Below, piece after piece: positions 17,612 through 27,178 of a stretch of 39,990 nt of DNA (position 1 is the stretch's first letter; the number at the start of each line of letters is the position of its first letter). Made by a program: the position numbers and the translations under genes. The stretch comes from an uncultured Caulobacterales bacterium. Lineage in GTDB: Bacteria > Pseudomonadota > Alphaproteobacteria > Caulobacterales > Maricaulaceae. The stretch covers positions 1 to 39,990 of the forward strand of contig CALDTL010000024.1 of assembly GCA_937923965.1 (NCBI GenBank), read 5' to 3'. The notes beneath the pieces were generated by a model, which was not told where the DNA came from, did not search any database, and saw only the letters and a program-made list of their open reading frames with translations.

Positions 17612-18964
17612 ATGTTTTCGAAAGAAACCCTGATTGCGACCAACCGCTTTGGCCTCGGTGCAAACTTGGATGACATTTCGAAGGCCCGTGTCGATCCCAA
17701 GAAATGGCTTAAGGCGCAAATCTCTTTAGATCACACCTCGCCTAAGGCATTTGCGGGATTGGCAACCAGCCGCCAACTCTTAGAGCAAGCTTTTTTAAAT
17801 CGCCGCATCAAAGATGAAGATACAAAAAAGAAAATCCGCAAAATCAGAAGGCAGCAATTCAACAAAGCGCTGCTGGCACGCCTAATAAACCAAATTGAAA
17901 CTCAGCAGCCCTTTGCCGAAAGATTGGTAATGTTTTGGTCAAACCATTTCACCGTTTCGCGCACTCGGGGTTTTATTGGCCCTGCTATCCCGGCCTATGA
18001 AAATGAAGCCATACGTCCGTTCATATTTGGATCCTTTGAAGACATGTTAATAAGCGTCGCTCAACATCCCTGTATGTTGATTTACCTCGACAATATTTCA
18101 TCTATCGGCCCTAATTCGATCGGGGGAATAAGACGTGAGAAAGACCTCAATGAGAACCTCGCCCGAGAATTTCTTGAATTGCACACACTGGGAGCACAAG
18201 GGGATTACACCCAATCAGATGTCACCAATTTCGCAAAAATTCTCACGGGATGGACGGTTGTCAGGAGACCCAAGAATCAGAGAGTGCCTGCCGGGACATT
18301 CCAATTTGACAATCGCATTCATGAACCTGGCCCACAAAGGCTGCTGGGTAAGGATTTCAATCAAGGCAGGAAAGCTCAAGGTGTTGAAGCTTTGAAGGAA
18401 ATTGCCCGCCAGCCCGCGACTGCCAAATTGATAGCCACAAAACTTGTAAGGCATTTTGTAAATGATACGCCGCCCGCCCGAGCGGTTGATATGATTTCGC
18501 GCGTTTTTTCCGAGACAAACGGAGACCTTGCCGAAGTTTCAAAAGCATTGATAAAACTTGAGGTCGCTTGGCAACAAACAGGGACAAAAATTAAATCACC
18601 AGAAGAATTGGTAATCTCTACGTTTCGCGCTTTACGGGGTGAAGGGCCGGTATCACTACCTAGACGGAGATTACTTTTTGCAGCCCTTAAATCTATGGGG
18701 CAAGAGATTTTCCATGCCCCATCGCCGGCCGGTTGGCCTGATATTGAGGTAGAGTGGGTGGCACCAGAGTCACTCATGCGGCGTATTGAATGGATTCACG
18801 AAATAAGTCAGCAGAGCTCGACACCCAGTCGTCCTCTCGAAATATTCAAGAACACGATCGCGCCATTCGCGTCAGATAAGACCACGCGACTCATCCGAGG
18901 TGCCCCTAGCAGAGAAGACGGCTTAGCCTTGATTTTCTCAAGCCCGGCCTTCCAGCGGAGATAG
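17612..18964 (+). CDS. DUF1800 family protein
   Basis: Function unknown. The 450 residues match the DUF1800 family: NRFGLGAN near the start, ERLVMFWSNHFTVS near 105, NENLAREFLELHTLG near 178 and the closing PAGWPDI / LIFSSPAFQRR region. No export signal is evident at the N-terminus. It is followed two bases later by a DUF1501 gene; this pair occurs together widely in bacteria. It has an upstream GGAGATTGGA ribosome binding site. Its position between a sulfatase and the TonB receptor suggests an accessory role in the locus, but nothing in the sequence proves that. Confidence 0.85.
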   Translation: MFSKETLIATNRFGLGANLDDISKARVDPKKWLKAQISLDHTSPKAFAGLATSRQLLEQAFLNRRIKDEDTKKKIRKIRRQQFNKALLARLINQIETQQPFAERLVMFWSNHFTVSRTRGFIGPAIPAYENEAIRPFIFGSFEDMLISVAQHPCMLIYLDNISSIGPNSIGGIRREKDLNENLAREFLELHTLGAQGDYTQSDVTNFAKILTGWTVVRRPKNQRVPAGTFQFDNRIHEPGPQRLLGKDFNQGRKAQGVEALKEIARQPATAKLIATKLVRHFVNDTPPARAVDMISRVFSETNGDLAEVSKALIKLEVAWQQTGTKIKSPEELVISTFRALRGEGPVSLPRRRLLFAALKSMGQEIFHAPSPAGWPDIEVEWVAPESLMRRIEWIHEISQQSSTPSRPLEIFKNTIAPFASDKTTRLIRGAPSREDGLALIFSSPAFQRR

Positions 18965-18966
18965 AC

Positions 18967-20136
18967 ATGTTAACCAGGCGCCTCTTTACAAAATTATCTG
19001 CAGCAGGATTGCTCTCCAATGCTGCCGCCTCGCCAGTATTTGCATTTGCCCCCACTGAGAAAAATTTAATTCTTATAAATCTCAAAGGAGCCATGGACGG
19101 CCTTCATGCCTTAGTCCCTTATGCCGATTCAGATTATCGCAAATTGCGCCCGACACTCGGACTCAGCGGCCCTGGAACAAAGGGAGGCGTGCTCAATCTG
19201 GATGGTCATTTTGGGCTCCACCCTGCACTGCAACCCCTTCGCGCCCTATACTTTTCAAAAGAGCTCCTTTTTATTCCTGCTGTGAGCACTCAATATCGAC
19301 GCCGCTCTCATTTTGAAGCCCAGAATATGCTCCAAGGGGGCGGCGCATCGCCTTATCAACAAAAGACCGGGTGGTTAAACCGGGCGATGATTCAAATGGG
19401 TATGTCGCCCAGCCGCTTAGGTCTATCATTAGGCCCCACTTTACCGCTCATCATGCAAGGGCGAGCCGATGTGAGAATGTGGTCGGATAGCCGCCTCCCC
19501 CAAGCTGGCGAAGACTTTCTTACGCGGGTCGGGGCGCTGTACGATGACGACCCCGTGCTACGAAAAGCCTTTACGCAAGCTCAAGAGGATACGGCAAGTG
19601 CCTCGATGATGAGTGGTATGCGTCTTGGCAATGGCCGCCTAGAATTAAAAACGCGAGCCGCGGTTTCGATACTCAAAGAGAATAATGGACCGCGTATCGC
19701 CGTCATAGAGGCGGGCGGATGGGATACTCATTATGCTCAAGAGCGACGTTTAAATAAGCTATTTGCGGAACTCGCGCTGGCGATATTGCTTATAAAAACG
19801 GAGCTTGGTGAAAGCTGGAAAAATACAGCTGTCATGGTGGTTTCAGAGTTTGGCAGAACAGCCGCTGAAAACGGGAGTAAGGGAACGGATCACGGAACCG
19901 GTGGTTTGGCCATTCTGGCAGGCGGTTCTGTGAAGGGCGGAGAAATTCGGGGCAAATGGCCAGGTCTGTCTTCAAGAGCGTTGCTTGACAACCGGGACTT
20001 GGCTCCCGCGAACCATCTGGAAAGCGTGTTCAAAAGCACTCTTATTGAACATTTAGGCCTAAGCGACAGTCAGGTTGCAGATCATGTCTTTCCCGATTTC
20101 GAGTCTATTCCGGTAATCACAGATCTCTACCAATAA
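18967..20136 (+). CDS. DUF1501 family protein, Tat-exported
   Basis: Function unknown. The 389 residues begin with a twin-arginine signal (MLTRRLFTKLSAAG... ending near FAFA). Typical DUF1501 segments are LKGAMDGLHALVPY near 40, EAGGWDTHYAQ near 250, VSEFGRTAAENG near 297 and GTDHGTGG near 312. The family belongs to the alkaline-phosphatase-like fold group, which also contains sulfatases; the Asp-His and Glu residues in the last motifs sit where metal ligands would be expected, but there is no CSPSR signature. It is co-transcribed with the DUF1800 gene and ends at the 20141 hairpin. A role in sulfate or phosphate ester hydrolysis is only a speculation. Confidence 0.85.
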   Translation: MLTRRLFTKLSAAGLLSNAAASPVFAFAPTEKNLILINLKGAMDGLHALVPYADSDYRKLRPTLGLSGPGTKGGVLNLDGHFGLHPALQPLRALYFSKELLFIPAVSTQYRRRSHFEAQNMLQGGGASPYQQKTGWLNRAMIQMGMSPSRLGLSLGPTLPLIMQGRADVRMWSDSRLPQAGEDFLTRVGALYDDDPVLRKAFTQAQEDTASASMMSGMRLGNGRLELKTRAAVSILKENNGPRIAVIEAGGWDTHYAQERRLNKLFAELALAILLIKTELGESWKNTAVMVVSEFGRTAAENGSKGTDHGTGGLAILAGGSVKGGEIRGKWPGLSSRALLDNRDLAPANHLESVFKSTLIEHLGLSDSQVADHVFPDFESIPVITDLYQ

Positions 20137-20137
20137 A

Positions 20138-20160
20138 AAACCCCGCCAAAAGGCGGGGTA
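20138..20160 (-). terminator. Intrinsic terminator of the TonB receptor gene, possibly bidirectional
   Basis: CCCCGCC (20141-20147) pairs with GGCGGGG (20152-20158) around an AAAA loop. Read on the minus strand the stem is followed by six T, a classic terminator just after the receptor stop codon. On the plus strand the following bases are TAAGTTTT, weaker but possibly enough to stop the DUF1800/DUF1501 transcript. Confidence 0.9.
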
Positions 20161-20182
20161 AGTTTTCAGGGAATTAAATCAT

Positions 20183-23100
20183 TTAGAATCTTTGTTGCAC
20201 ACTCAAAGTCACAGTTCGTCCGTCAAAGTCACGACGTCTTGGCAAAGCCTCAAGGAGCTGGAATTCTTCACGGATAACGTTTGTTAAGTTAAATCCTTGG
20301 AGTCTAAATTGTGTGCTTTTCCTTGGGTTGTAAGTCAAAGACAGATCATATTGAGTACGCGCTTTAGTCTGACGGGCTGCACCAAAGAATGTGCCGCCAG
20401 ATTCCAGATCTGCGCGGGAACGGTAATTCTGCGCTAGACGTACGGAGAACTTATCGTCTTCATAATAGCCAATTAAGTTATAGCTGTGTTTTGACACACC
20501 TGGAAGTCTTACCTCATCGGTCCCTGTTTCTACATAGCTGTAATTAAATGTGCCGCCGAAGTTACCCCAGAAACCGTCCAGGAAGTCAGCATTCTGAGTC
20601 GCTTGGAACTCAAGACCATTGACGCGAATTGGCTCTGCATTAATGAAACGCGAAACATTCAAAGCCGGATTTTCACGACCGTCGAGTCCGATATCGAGAC
20701 GGCATCGCCCTTGAGAGTCATTGAATGGTGTTCCGTTTCCTATCGCTGCCGCAACATCGGGATTATCGGCTGCAAGCTCATCCAGGGGTAGTGTACAAAA
20801 CGGATTGTTGACCCCGCCTGTTGACCGACGTTCAATTGTTCCGATTACCTCTTTTGTGAAGTAATTGAGGCCTATGATACTGCCTGGACGGTTATACCAC
20901 GCAATACCTAAATCAAAAGCCTCCGAGCTTCTTGGCTCAAGCCTTAATCCCGATCCAACAATATTAATCCGTCCACTTCTCACTTCCTCATCAGTATCGT
21001 CTGGTTCAGGTTCTGTTACAGTGACCGTTGACGGTAATGGTTGAAATTCAGCCAAATTGAAAGCCTCGAACGTTTTATAATACGCGAAGTTCATGACCAC
21101 GTCTTCTCGCAAATTTGCGATGATATTCGCTGACGGCAACCACTCTTTATAGCTCCCTACGCCCTCTTCTTCTGGCCCGAATTCTGTTAAACCTGCCAAA
21201 TCCGTCTCAATATAGCGTAAACCAAAGTTACCTCGCACCGGGAAGGTGTCATAGTTTTCTTCGAAATCAAATTTGACCATACCGAATAATTCGAGATTGT
21301 CCCGTTCGGCCGTGAAGGTTCTATTCACCGGATTAGCAGCGCCACTTGCTACAGGACTAAAATCTCCGTTACGCCAGTTATTTGTGGCTTGGTTAAAATC
21401 TGTAAAGGGGTTGGGGATGAGTGGAACCGGCCTAGGGTTAACGAGCCTTGAGCCCCTAAGAGCAGTCGGAACGATGATATCACTAGGCACGGTCTCTCCA
21501 TTACCGCTCGTCTGCAAGGGTAGAAGCAACTCTCTGACTCTATCCAGATCCAGCGATAGGAACTCATCGCCTCCTGACCCGTCAACACGCCCCCCAAAGA
21601 AGCTTGCGCCTTGAGATGCGGCCGTGCCCGGAGCAAATATACTATTGTCTAGACTGTCCACATTGGTGCCAAACAAAGAGTTGTTGAAACGAAATGCGCT
21701 TGCAGTTTCATTTTCAAATCGACCCCCGACTTTGACGCCCACAAATGGTCCTTTGGAGAAGTTATATTCCAAGTCACCGTCAATCGCTTGCATTTCACGG
21801 TCTACGCCCTGAGCGAAACCAGCAATCGTAAAGACATTAACCACACCAGCATCATTGAGACGGCGAACCTGAATACCATTTGTGCTTTGGAAAGCCCAAC
21901 CTCCGCCTGAAAGATCAAGTGAGGTTTCTGGAATATCCAGAGCAATGGAGAAATCTTCGAAATTGTCACCGCCTGAATTGATGTTCGCAACCACACCATT
22001 CGTGCGATCTATCCTATCGGGCCTCGATTCTGTCGCCGAGCCCGTCTGGTTAATCCGCGCATCAAACTGGTCTAAAATAACAAAATTTGAGGCTTCAGAA
22101 ACTGTGCCGATAACATTCAGCTTAAGGTTTTCGGTCTCCCAAGTTGCTTGAGGATAGATAGCCCATGTTTCTTCCCGGCTCGGGAAACGACGATTGCCGA
22201 ATGCAATCTGAGGGTCTGCTGATGTGATGGATTGATGAAGATAGACATCTTCGCTCGTTCCATTGCCGTCGAAGTCAAAATTTCCAATTAATCGACCATC
22301 ATCCGGCGACGTAACCTGAGGACGGGATTGGCGAGGCTGCACCTGAACAATATCCTGAGTCGCATCGTTCAAATCGCGTTCGGCATAGATACCGTCCAAA
22401 CGTAGATTGAAATTGTCATTGACCTCATACTCAACCCCGGCAGCAGCGGATAGACGATCGCCCTCTATTTGGTTGGTAAATCGACGGAAATCCCCGACAT
22501 AAAGATCACTACGGGTCGCCCCTCCGTCCCACTCGGACGACAGATTTGGAGCATCATTGCGATATTCTGTAATATTCAAGCTGTCTCGACGAAAATTCTG
22601 CTTACTGTAAGCTGCTGTCCCATAAACTCCGAATTTGCCGTCATTAAAATGTTTAGCATAGGTGCCGTAGACACCTGGGTTAAATGCTTCAGTTGATTCT
22701 TCGTATTCAAGCTTTCCGCGCACAACTCCGGCGCCGTCGCGCCGCTGTAAGGCGGAGTTGAGCTTCAAGTTTACATTTGCAGCCAAACCACCTGATAAGG
22801 ACTCAGCTGTGAATGACTTCTCGACGTCAGCGCCATTGAATATCTGGCTGTCAAAAACGCCAAATGGGTTACCCGAGCGGTTAGCGTCCACGAAGCCCCG
22901 CGGGCTTGCAATACTTTGTCCCATCACGGTTGTCTGCGTAAAGGCACCAGGTAGGCCGCGCACACTGATCGTTGCGTCCCGGCGATCCCCAGAACGGTCA
23001 ATTTGAACCCCTGTAATACGCTGTAAGGCTTCACCCAAGTTCAGATCTGGAAAGTTACCCAAATCATCCGCTGAGATACCGTCGAGAATGACGTCAGCTT

Positions 23101-23284
23101 TCCGCTTGTTCGCAAGCGCATTTTCTGTTGTGGCCCTAATGCCCGTCACAACAATTTCATCTACCTCCGCGCTCTCCTCAGAAGTTTGGGCGTGCGCGAT
23201 TGACGTCGCAGATAAACTCATCGCTGTACCAGCGACTGAAGCTAATAATGTTGACTTTACTGTATTGAATAATTGGCCGCTCAT
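20183..23284 (-). CDS. TonB-dependent receptor, probable oligosaccharide uptake
   Basis: Outer-membrane active transporter, most likely importing ulvan oligosaccharides. The 1033 residues start with a Sec signal (cleavage near AHAQ at about 33), then EVDEIVVTG and the plug domain (ADVILDGISADDLGNFPDLNLGEALQRITGVQIDR, to about 150), then a beta-barrel ending in an aromatic residue (SVQQRF), as outer-membrane proteins do. It resembles the large carbohydrate receptors of Caulobacterales and Sphingomonadales and not siderophore receptors. There is no SusD partner. The AGAGGGAAAA ribosome binding site supports the start at 23284. A regulon motif lies 75 bp upstream, and the strong hairpin at 20141 ends the transcript. 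Confidence 0.92.
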   Translation of the reverse strand: MSGQLFNTVKSTLLASVAGTAMSLSATSIAHAQTSEESAEVDEIVVTGIRATTENALANKRKADVILDGISADDLGNFPDLNLGEALQRITGVQIDRSGDRRDATISVRGLPGAFTQTTVMGQSIASPRGFVDANRSGNPFGVFDSQIFNGADVEKSFTAESLSGGLAANVNLKLNSALQRRDGAGVVRGKLEYEESTEAFNPGVYGTYAKHFNDGKFGVYGTAAYSKQNFRRDSLNITEYRNDAPNLSSEWDGGATRSDLYVGDFRRFTNQIEGDRLSAAAGVEYEVNDNFNLRLDGIYAERDLNDATQDIVQVQPRQSRPQVTSPDDGRLIGNFDFDGNGTSEDVYLHQSITSADPQIAFGNRRFPSREETWAIYPQATWETENLKLNVIGTVSEASNFVILDQFDARINQTGSATESRPDRIDRTNGVVANINSGGDNFEDFSIALDIPETSLDLSGGGWAFQSTNGIQVRRLNDAGVVNVFTIAGFAQGVDREMQAIDGDLEYNFSKGPFVGVKVGGRFENETASAFRFNNSLFGTNVDSLDNSIFAPGTAASQGASFFGGRVDGSGGDEFLSLDLDRVRELLLPLQTSGNGETVPSDIIVPTALRGSRLVNPRPVPLIPNPFTDFNQATNNWRNGDFSPVASGAANPVNRTFTAERDNLELFGMVKFDFEENYDTFPVRGNFGLRYIETDLAGLTEFGPEEEGVGSYKEWLPSANIIANLREDVVMNFAYYKTFEAFNLAEFQPLPSTVTVTEPEPDDTDEEVRSGRINIVGSGLRLEPRSSEAFDLGIAWYNRPGSIIGLNYFTKEVIGTIERRSTGGVNNPFCTLPLDELAADNPDVAAAIGNGTPFNDSQGRCRLDIGLDGRENPALNVSRFINAEPIRVNGLEFQATQNADFLDGFWGNFGGTFNYSYVETGTDEVRLPGVSKHSYNLIGYYEDDKFSVRLAQNYRSRADLESGGTFFGAARQTKARTQYDLSLTYNPRKSTQFRLQGFNLTNVIREEFQLLEALPRRRDFDGRTVTLSVQQRF

Positions 23285-23358
23285 TGCGTTTTCCCTCTAA
23301 TTTAGCGCTTGATCAAAACGTAAGATTTAATCAAATGTTTGACGCTTTATGCGTTATT

Positions 23359-23380
23359 ATGATTATTTTTGCGCATTCTG
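23359..23380 (+). promoter_or_regulatory. Operator-like motif upstream of the TonB receptor gene
   Basis: TGATTATTTTTGCGCATT starts at 23360, sharing TGATTATTT and TGC with the copy at 3789 and TGATTATTT.TGCG with that at 39272. It is 75 bp from the receptor start. The 335-bp region 23285-23619 holds no gene and contains this site and a weaker one near rhaM; I see no other structure in it. Confidence 0.6.
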
Positions 23381-23562
23381 TCTACTCACACAACCCCAAC
23401 GCCGTAAAGTGATATTTTGGAATTTGGGAAAAAAATTAGCAAAAAGTTGCATATTTGTTACAATCAACAGTCTATCCCGCTTAGTTTAGCCTTTTTAACC
23501 TTACTTTCTCCAGAATGGTCGATGATCAAAACTTTCGAAAAGAATCAAAAAACTCCAAGACA

Positions 23563-23583
23563 CTTGCGCAAATATGATTATTA
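23563..23583 (-). promoter_or_regulatory. Weaker operator-like motif upstream of rhaM
   Basis: On the minus strand TAATCATATTTGCGCAAG agrees with the regulon pattern at most positions, including TTTGCGCA shared with the 23359 site. It ends 37 bp before the rhaM ATG. It is less well conserved than the six main copies. Confidence 0.4.
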
Positions 23584-23619
23584 GTTGTGGCTCGATTACG
23601 CGGCAAAAGGGAGAGAGAT

Positions 23620-23934
23620 ATGGCCTCATATGCGTGGATATTGGGCGTCAGACCGGGTTACGAAGACGAATATTTAAAACGTCATGATGAGATTTGGCCA
23701 GAGATGACAGAGGCACTGATCGCCTCAGGAATCAGAAATTACAACATTTTCAAGCACGGTTTAGATTTGTTCGGTTACTTCGAAACAGACGATCTCGCAG
23801 CGACCCAGAAATATCTGGCGGATAATGACGTGAACAAACGCTGGGCAGAGTATATGGCCCCCATTATGAAGGTAGATATCGACCCGTCGACAGAGTTCCC
23901 CTACCTTTTACCGCGGGTTTTTTATCACAGGTAA
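23620..23934 (+). CDS. rhaM: L-rhamnose mutarotase
   Basis: Interconverts the anomers of L-rhamnose, feeding the form used by the isomerase. The 104-residue product has the same length as E. coli RhaM and shows its characteristic segments: His22 in RHDEIWPEM, Tyr41 in NYNIF, FGYFE near 51 and NKRWAEYM near 72. I chose the ATG at 23620 because AGGGAGAGAG precedes it; a longer frame starts at a GTG at 23587 and would add 11 residues not present in the family. It is the first gene of a plus-strand series that continues, after an operator-like motif, with the permease. Confidence 0.93.
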   Translation: MASYAWILGVRPGYEDEYLKRHDEIWPEMTEALIASGIRNYNIFKHGLDLFGYFETDDLAATQKYLADNDVNKRWAEYMAPIMKVDIDPSTEFPYLLPRVFYHR

Positions 23935-23952
23935 GCGTCAACAATCACATTA

Positions 23953-23978
23953 AATCATTTTATTGCATATTTAATCAC
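23953..23978 (-). promoter_or_regulatory. Operator-like motif between rhaM and the permease gene
   Basis: On the minus strand TGATTAAATATGCAATAAAA, differing from the copy at 3789 by two bases in the first half. It sits 50 bp upstream of the permease ATG and 18 bp after the rhaM stop, which suggests that the permease operon has its own promoter rather than depending only on rhaM transcription. Confidence 0.7.
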
Positions 23979-24027
23979 AGCTGATACGATGTGAAAAAAT
24001 AAGCCTAGAAGGCAGTGAGGGAATGAA

Positions 24028-25686
24028 ATGAGCGAATTTGATAGAACACCTGTGGCGCCCGCATCACTGCAGTCGGGCCGGTACTTTGCCGCCTCATATG
24101 CGGGTGAGCACGTCGCCGGCACAGAGTTTGTTATTGGCGCTCTGTTTGTGTCTTTTGGCCTGGGCGCTGTCGACGTTATTATAGGACTCGTCTTTGGTAA
24201 CCTCTTGGCGGTCCTTACATGGGCGTTAATCTGCGCGCCGATAGCCACGGACACACGCCTTACGCTTTACGCCTATTTGGAGAAAATAGCGGGTCCCCAT
24301 TTCATCAAAATCTATAGTGTCGTTAACGGTGCCCTTTTCTGCATCCTCGCGGGCGCAATGATAACAGTATCAGCCAGCGCGATCAGAATTTTGTTTGGTT
24401 TAGAGCCGCAAACGGGGTTATTCCCAACTGACCTGAGGTTTATTTTGATAGCTTTGGCTGTTGGAGGCGTGGTGGCCTTTGCCGCGGTAAAAGGCTTCAA
24501 ATTCGTTGCCAAATTTGCCGAAGTCGCAGCGCCTTGGATGATCGCCATGTTTTTCGTAGGCGCGTTAGCGACCCTACCGGCCCTCATAAATGCAACCCCG
24601 GGATTAGACAGCGTCAACTCCTCATCTGACCTTATGACACTACTCGGCTCCAGTGTTTTTGTTGACCAAGGCACTGATATCACAATGTGGCACGTCATAG
24701 CTTTTACATGGGGGGCGAACTTGGCGTTTCATGGCGGATTAGGCGACATGACCATTCTTCGGTTTGCGCGGAACAAGGCCTATGGATGGTACTCTTCATT
24801 GGGTATGTTTATAGGCCATTTTGCCGCCTGGATTGCCGCGGGCATAATGGGTGCCGGCGCGGCTTATGTCATGAAAACCCCGCTTCCTCAGCTTGATGCG
24901 GGCGGCGTCGCCTTCCAAGCTTTAGGCGCCGTGGGAATCTTAGCCGTCGTCATTGCTGGCTGGACCACATCTAACCCGACCATTTACCGCGCAGGATTAG
25001 CTTTCCAGTCACTCAATCCGAAATGGTCGCGTGAGAAGGTCACTTTAGTGGTCGGCGTAATCACGGCTATCATTGCCTGCTCGCCATTTGTATTCTCGCA
25101 ACTCTTGGGCTTCTTGGGCATCATGGCCGTTATTATGGCCCCGATTGGCGCCATCATTTTTGCCGAGCACTACCTCTTTAAGCGGATGGGTATGACCCGA
25201 TATTGGCGCGTTGGCCGAGGTGATAATATAAACATGCCTGCGGCTATAACTTGGATCTTATCTGCGCTTATTGCCTATATCTTGGGGTCTGTTTTTAGCA
25301 TCCATATCTTTTTTCTCTTTATCCCAACCTGGGTTGTAGCCCTTATTCTCTATCCCCTGCTCTCCTCATTCATGGGTGCAAAATCGGCCGATTCGGAAAT
25401 TTTGACTCAAATGGAACGAGCCGAAGTTGAACGTAAAAACGCAGAAGCTACAGCCATTCAAAACCTGACATCAGAGATCAAAACAAAACGCCCACCTTTG
25501 GAAATGGTCCTTCTGGCGATAGCAACGCTCGCCTTACTGGTCTGCTTTTATCTTGGATTTAAAGCGGCCGGAGATGCAGGCAGCTCTCAATTCAAGACGG
25601 CTATCATTTGGCCAACCATTATTTATTTCATCGCGGCGACTGTTCTAGTCTTTATCCACAAAGACAAAGCGGCAAGCGCCAAATAA
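24028..25686 (+). CDS. NCS1-family (purine/cytosine permease-like) transporter, candidate rhamnose or ulvan-sugar importer
   Basis: Integral inner-membrane symporter of 552 residues with about twelve hydrophobic segments. Features recalling NCS1 permeases are GEHVAGTEFVIGALFVSFGLG near 25-45, the long TM series, and WTTSNPTIYRAGLAFQSL near 312, which corresponds to the conserved region that in the family precedes the later helices. A charged, Lys/Glu-rich stretch (about 455-490) precedes the last two helices. GAGGGA precedes the ATG. Known NCS1 members carry nucleobases, vitamins or hydantoins, so its placement between rhaM and a sulfatase, with its own regulon motif, suggests a sugar substrate. 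That is inference; the fold-level assignment is fairly secure. Confidence 0.75.
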   Translation: MSEFDRTPVAPASLQSGRYFAASYAGEHVAGTEFVIGALFVSFGLGAVDVIIGLVFGNLLAVLTWALICAPIATDTRLTLYAYLEKIAGPHFIKIYSVVNGALFCILAGAMITVSASAIRILFGLEPQTGLFPTDLRFILIALAVGGVVAFAAVKGFKFVAKFAEVAAPWMIAMFFVGALATLPALINATPGLDSVNSSSDLMTLLGSSVFVDQGTDITMWHVIAFTWGANLAFHGGLGDMTILRFARNKAYGWYSSLGMFIGHFAAWIAAGIMGAGAAYVMKTPLPQLDAGGVAFQALGAVGILAVVIAGWTTSNPTIYRAGLAFQSLNPKWSREKVTLVVGVITAIIACSPFVFSQLLGFLGIMAVIMAPIGAIIFAEHYLFKRMGMTRYWRVGRGDNINMPAAITWILSALIAYILGSVFSIHIFFLFIPTWVVALILYPLLSSFMGAKSADSEILTQMERAEVERKNAEATAIQNLTSEIKTKRPPLEMVLLAIATLALLVCFYLGFKAAGDAGSSQFKTAIIWPTIIYFIAATVLVFIHKDKAASAK

Positions 25687-25708
25687 ACAAAGTAAAAGAG
25701 ATTTATTG

Positions 25709-27175
25709 ATGACCTTGAAACATTTGACCTGCACGGCTTTGGCGCTCCCTCTTCTCATGCTTGGCGCCTGCACAGCGAACGCTGACAAAGACAAAAGCAT
25801 GTCGGTCGTAGCAGAAGCAATATCTGCCTCCGTAGATGCGCCAAACGTCATTTTTATACTTGTAGACGATATGGGCTACGGGCAGCTCGGCGTGACTGGG
25901 CATCCGATTATCAAGACGCCGAATATCGATAAGCTTGCCAATGAGGGTATACTCTTCACCCAGGCTTACTCCGGAAGTACGGTATGTTCACCGTCGCGTA
26001 TCTCGCTTATGACAGGTAAAGATACAGGGGCATTACACTCCAACGCCAATACAATTAAGCTGCGCCCGCAGGACAAAACGCTGGCGCATATGATGGGTAA
26101 TGTCGGCTATAAAACTGCATTATTTGGGAAATATGGTATCGGCACTACCTTTGGTAAAACCGACCCTATGACGATGGGTTTTGATACGTGGTATGGATTA
26201 CTTCACAACGTCACAGCGCATCGCCAATTCCCAATTATGATGTTCCGCGACAATGATATGCAATTCATCGGTCCTAATAAAGGCGGTGCAGAAGAAGCCT
26301 ATGCGCAGGAACTCTTTACCGACGCCGCTGTGGATTACATTGACTCTCATGAAGACAATAATCCGTTCTTCATGTTCCTGTCTTACACCTCTCCCCATGC
26401 AGAGCTCGCAGCACCAAAGGAATACGTAGCTCCCTATTCGGGTAAGTTTGATGAGACTTTTTATACGGGCATGTCAGACCCCGAAAACAAACCAATGTTT
26501 GCGGAATACTATCCCAAGCCGGTAGCCGAACCGAACGCTACACAGGCAGGCATGGTCGCGGCCTTAGATGCCTATATTGGCGAGGTCATGACCGCGTTAG
26601 AAAATAAAGGCGTAGCCGAAAATACACTTGTCTTCTTCACATCCGATAATGGCCCGCATGAAGAAGGCGGCGCAGACCCGATTACAATACGCGCATCTGC
26701 CCCCTATCGCGGAGGAAAACGTGACCTATATGATGGCGGCATTCATGTTCCAATGATTGCGCATTGGCCAGCCAAAATTAAAGAAGGACGGGTGAACGAT
26801 ACGCCCATGGCTTTCGCTGACATCTTGCCGACGCTCGCCGATTTGGCAGATGCCCCGAAAACGGCCATGACCGGACTAAATCCGAATGGTACATCTGTAT
26901 TGCCGCTTTTGATTAATCCTGAGGCTGAATTGGCTGAGCGCGTGCTCTATTGGGAGTTTGCCCAACAACTTGGCGACCCCAATTCGGGCGTTGTGGGGAC
27001 AGTTAAACAAGCCGCACGGCGCGGTGACTGGAAAATTGTTCGCCTGCGCGAGGACGCAGAAATAGAACTCTACAATATCATTTTGGATAAGTCTGAAAGC
27101 AATAACCTCGCGGCTGACTATCCGGACATCGCAAATGAATTTGAAACTATGTTTGACGAACGGTTGGCGGACTAA
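25709..27175 (+). CDS. S1 family sulfatase, lipoprotein
   Basis: Arylsulfatase-type enzyme removing sulfate from the polysaccharide or its oligomers. The 488 residues carry TVCSPSRISL with Cys93 as the formylglycine precursor, the metal pair Asp53/Asp54 in LVDDMGYGQ, and LFGKYGIG near 137. A Sec lipoprotein signal ends at LGAC (Cys21), unlike the Tat signal of the sulfatase at 15984. I chose ATG 25709, one codon after an in-frame TTG. The stop is 3 bp before the next gene, so it belongs to a permease-sulfatase-BNR_4-GH105 operon. It is likely a different S1 subfamily from the first sulfatase; the subfamily and sulfate position cannot be read by eye. Confidence 0.9.
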   Translation: MTLKHLTCTALALPLLMLGACTANADKDKSMSVVAEAISASVDAPNVIFILVDDMGYGQLGVTGHPIIKTPNIDKLANEGILFTQAYSGSTVCSPSRISLMTGKDTGALHSNANTIKLRPQDKTLAHMMGNVGYKTALFGKYGIGTTFGKTDPMTMGFDTWYGLLHNVTAHRQFPIMMFRDNDMQFIGPNKGGAEEAYAQELFTDAAVDYIDSHEDNNPFFMFLSYTSPHAELAAPKEYVAPYSGKFDETFYTGMSDPENKPMFAEYYPKPVAEPNATQAGMVAALDAYIGEVMTALENKGVAENTLVFFTSDNGPHEEGGADPITIRASAPYRGGKRDLYDGGIHVPMIAHWPAKIKEGRVNDTPMAFADILPTLADLADAPKTAMTGLNPNGTSVLPLLINPEAELAERVLYWEFAQQLGDPNSGVVGTVKQAARRGDWKIVRLREDAEIELYNIILDKSESNNLAADYPDIANEFETMFDERLAD

Positions 27176-27178
27176 GCC

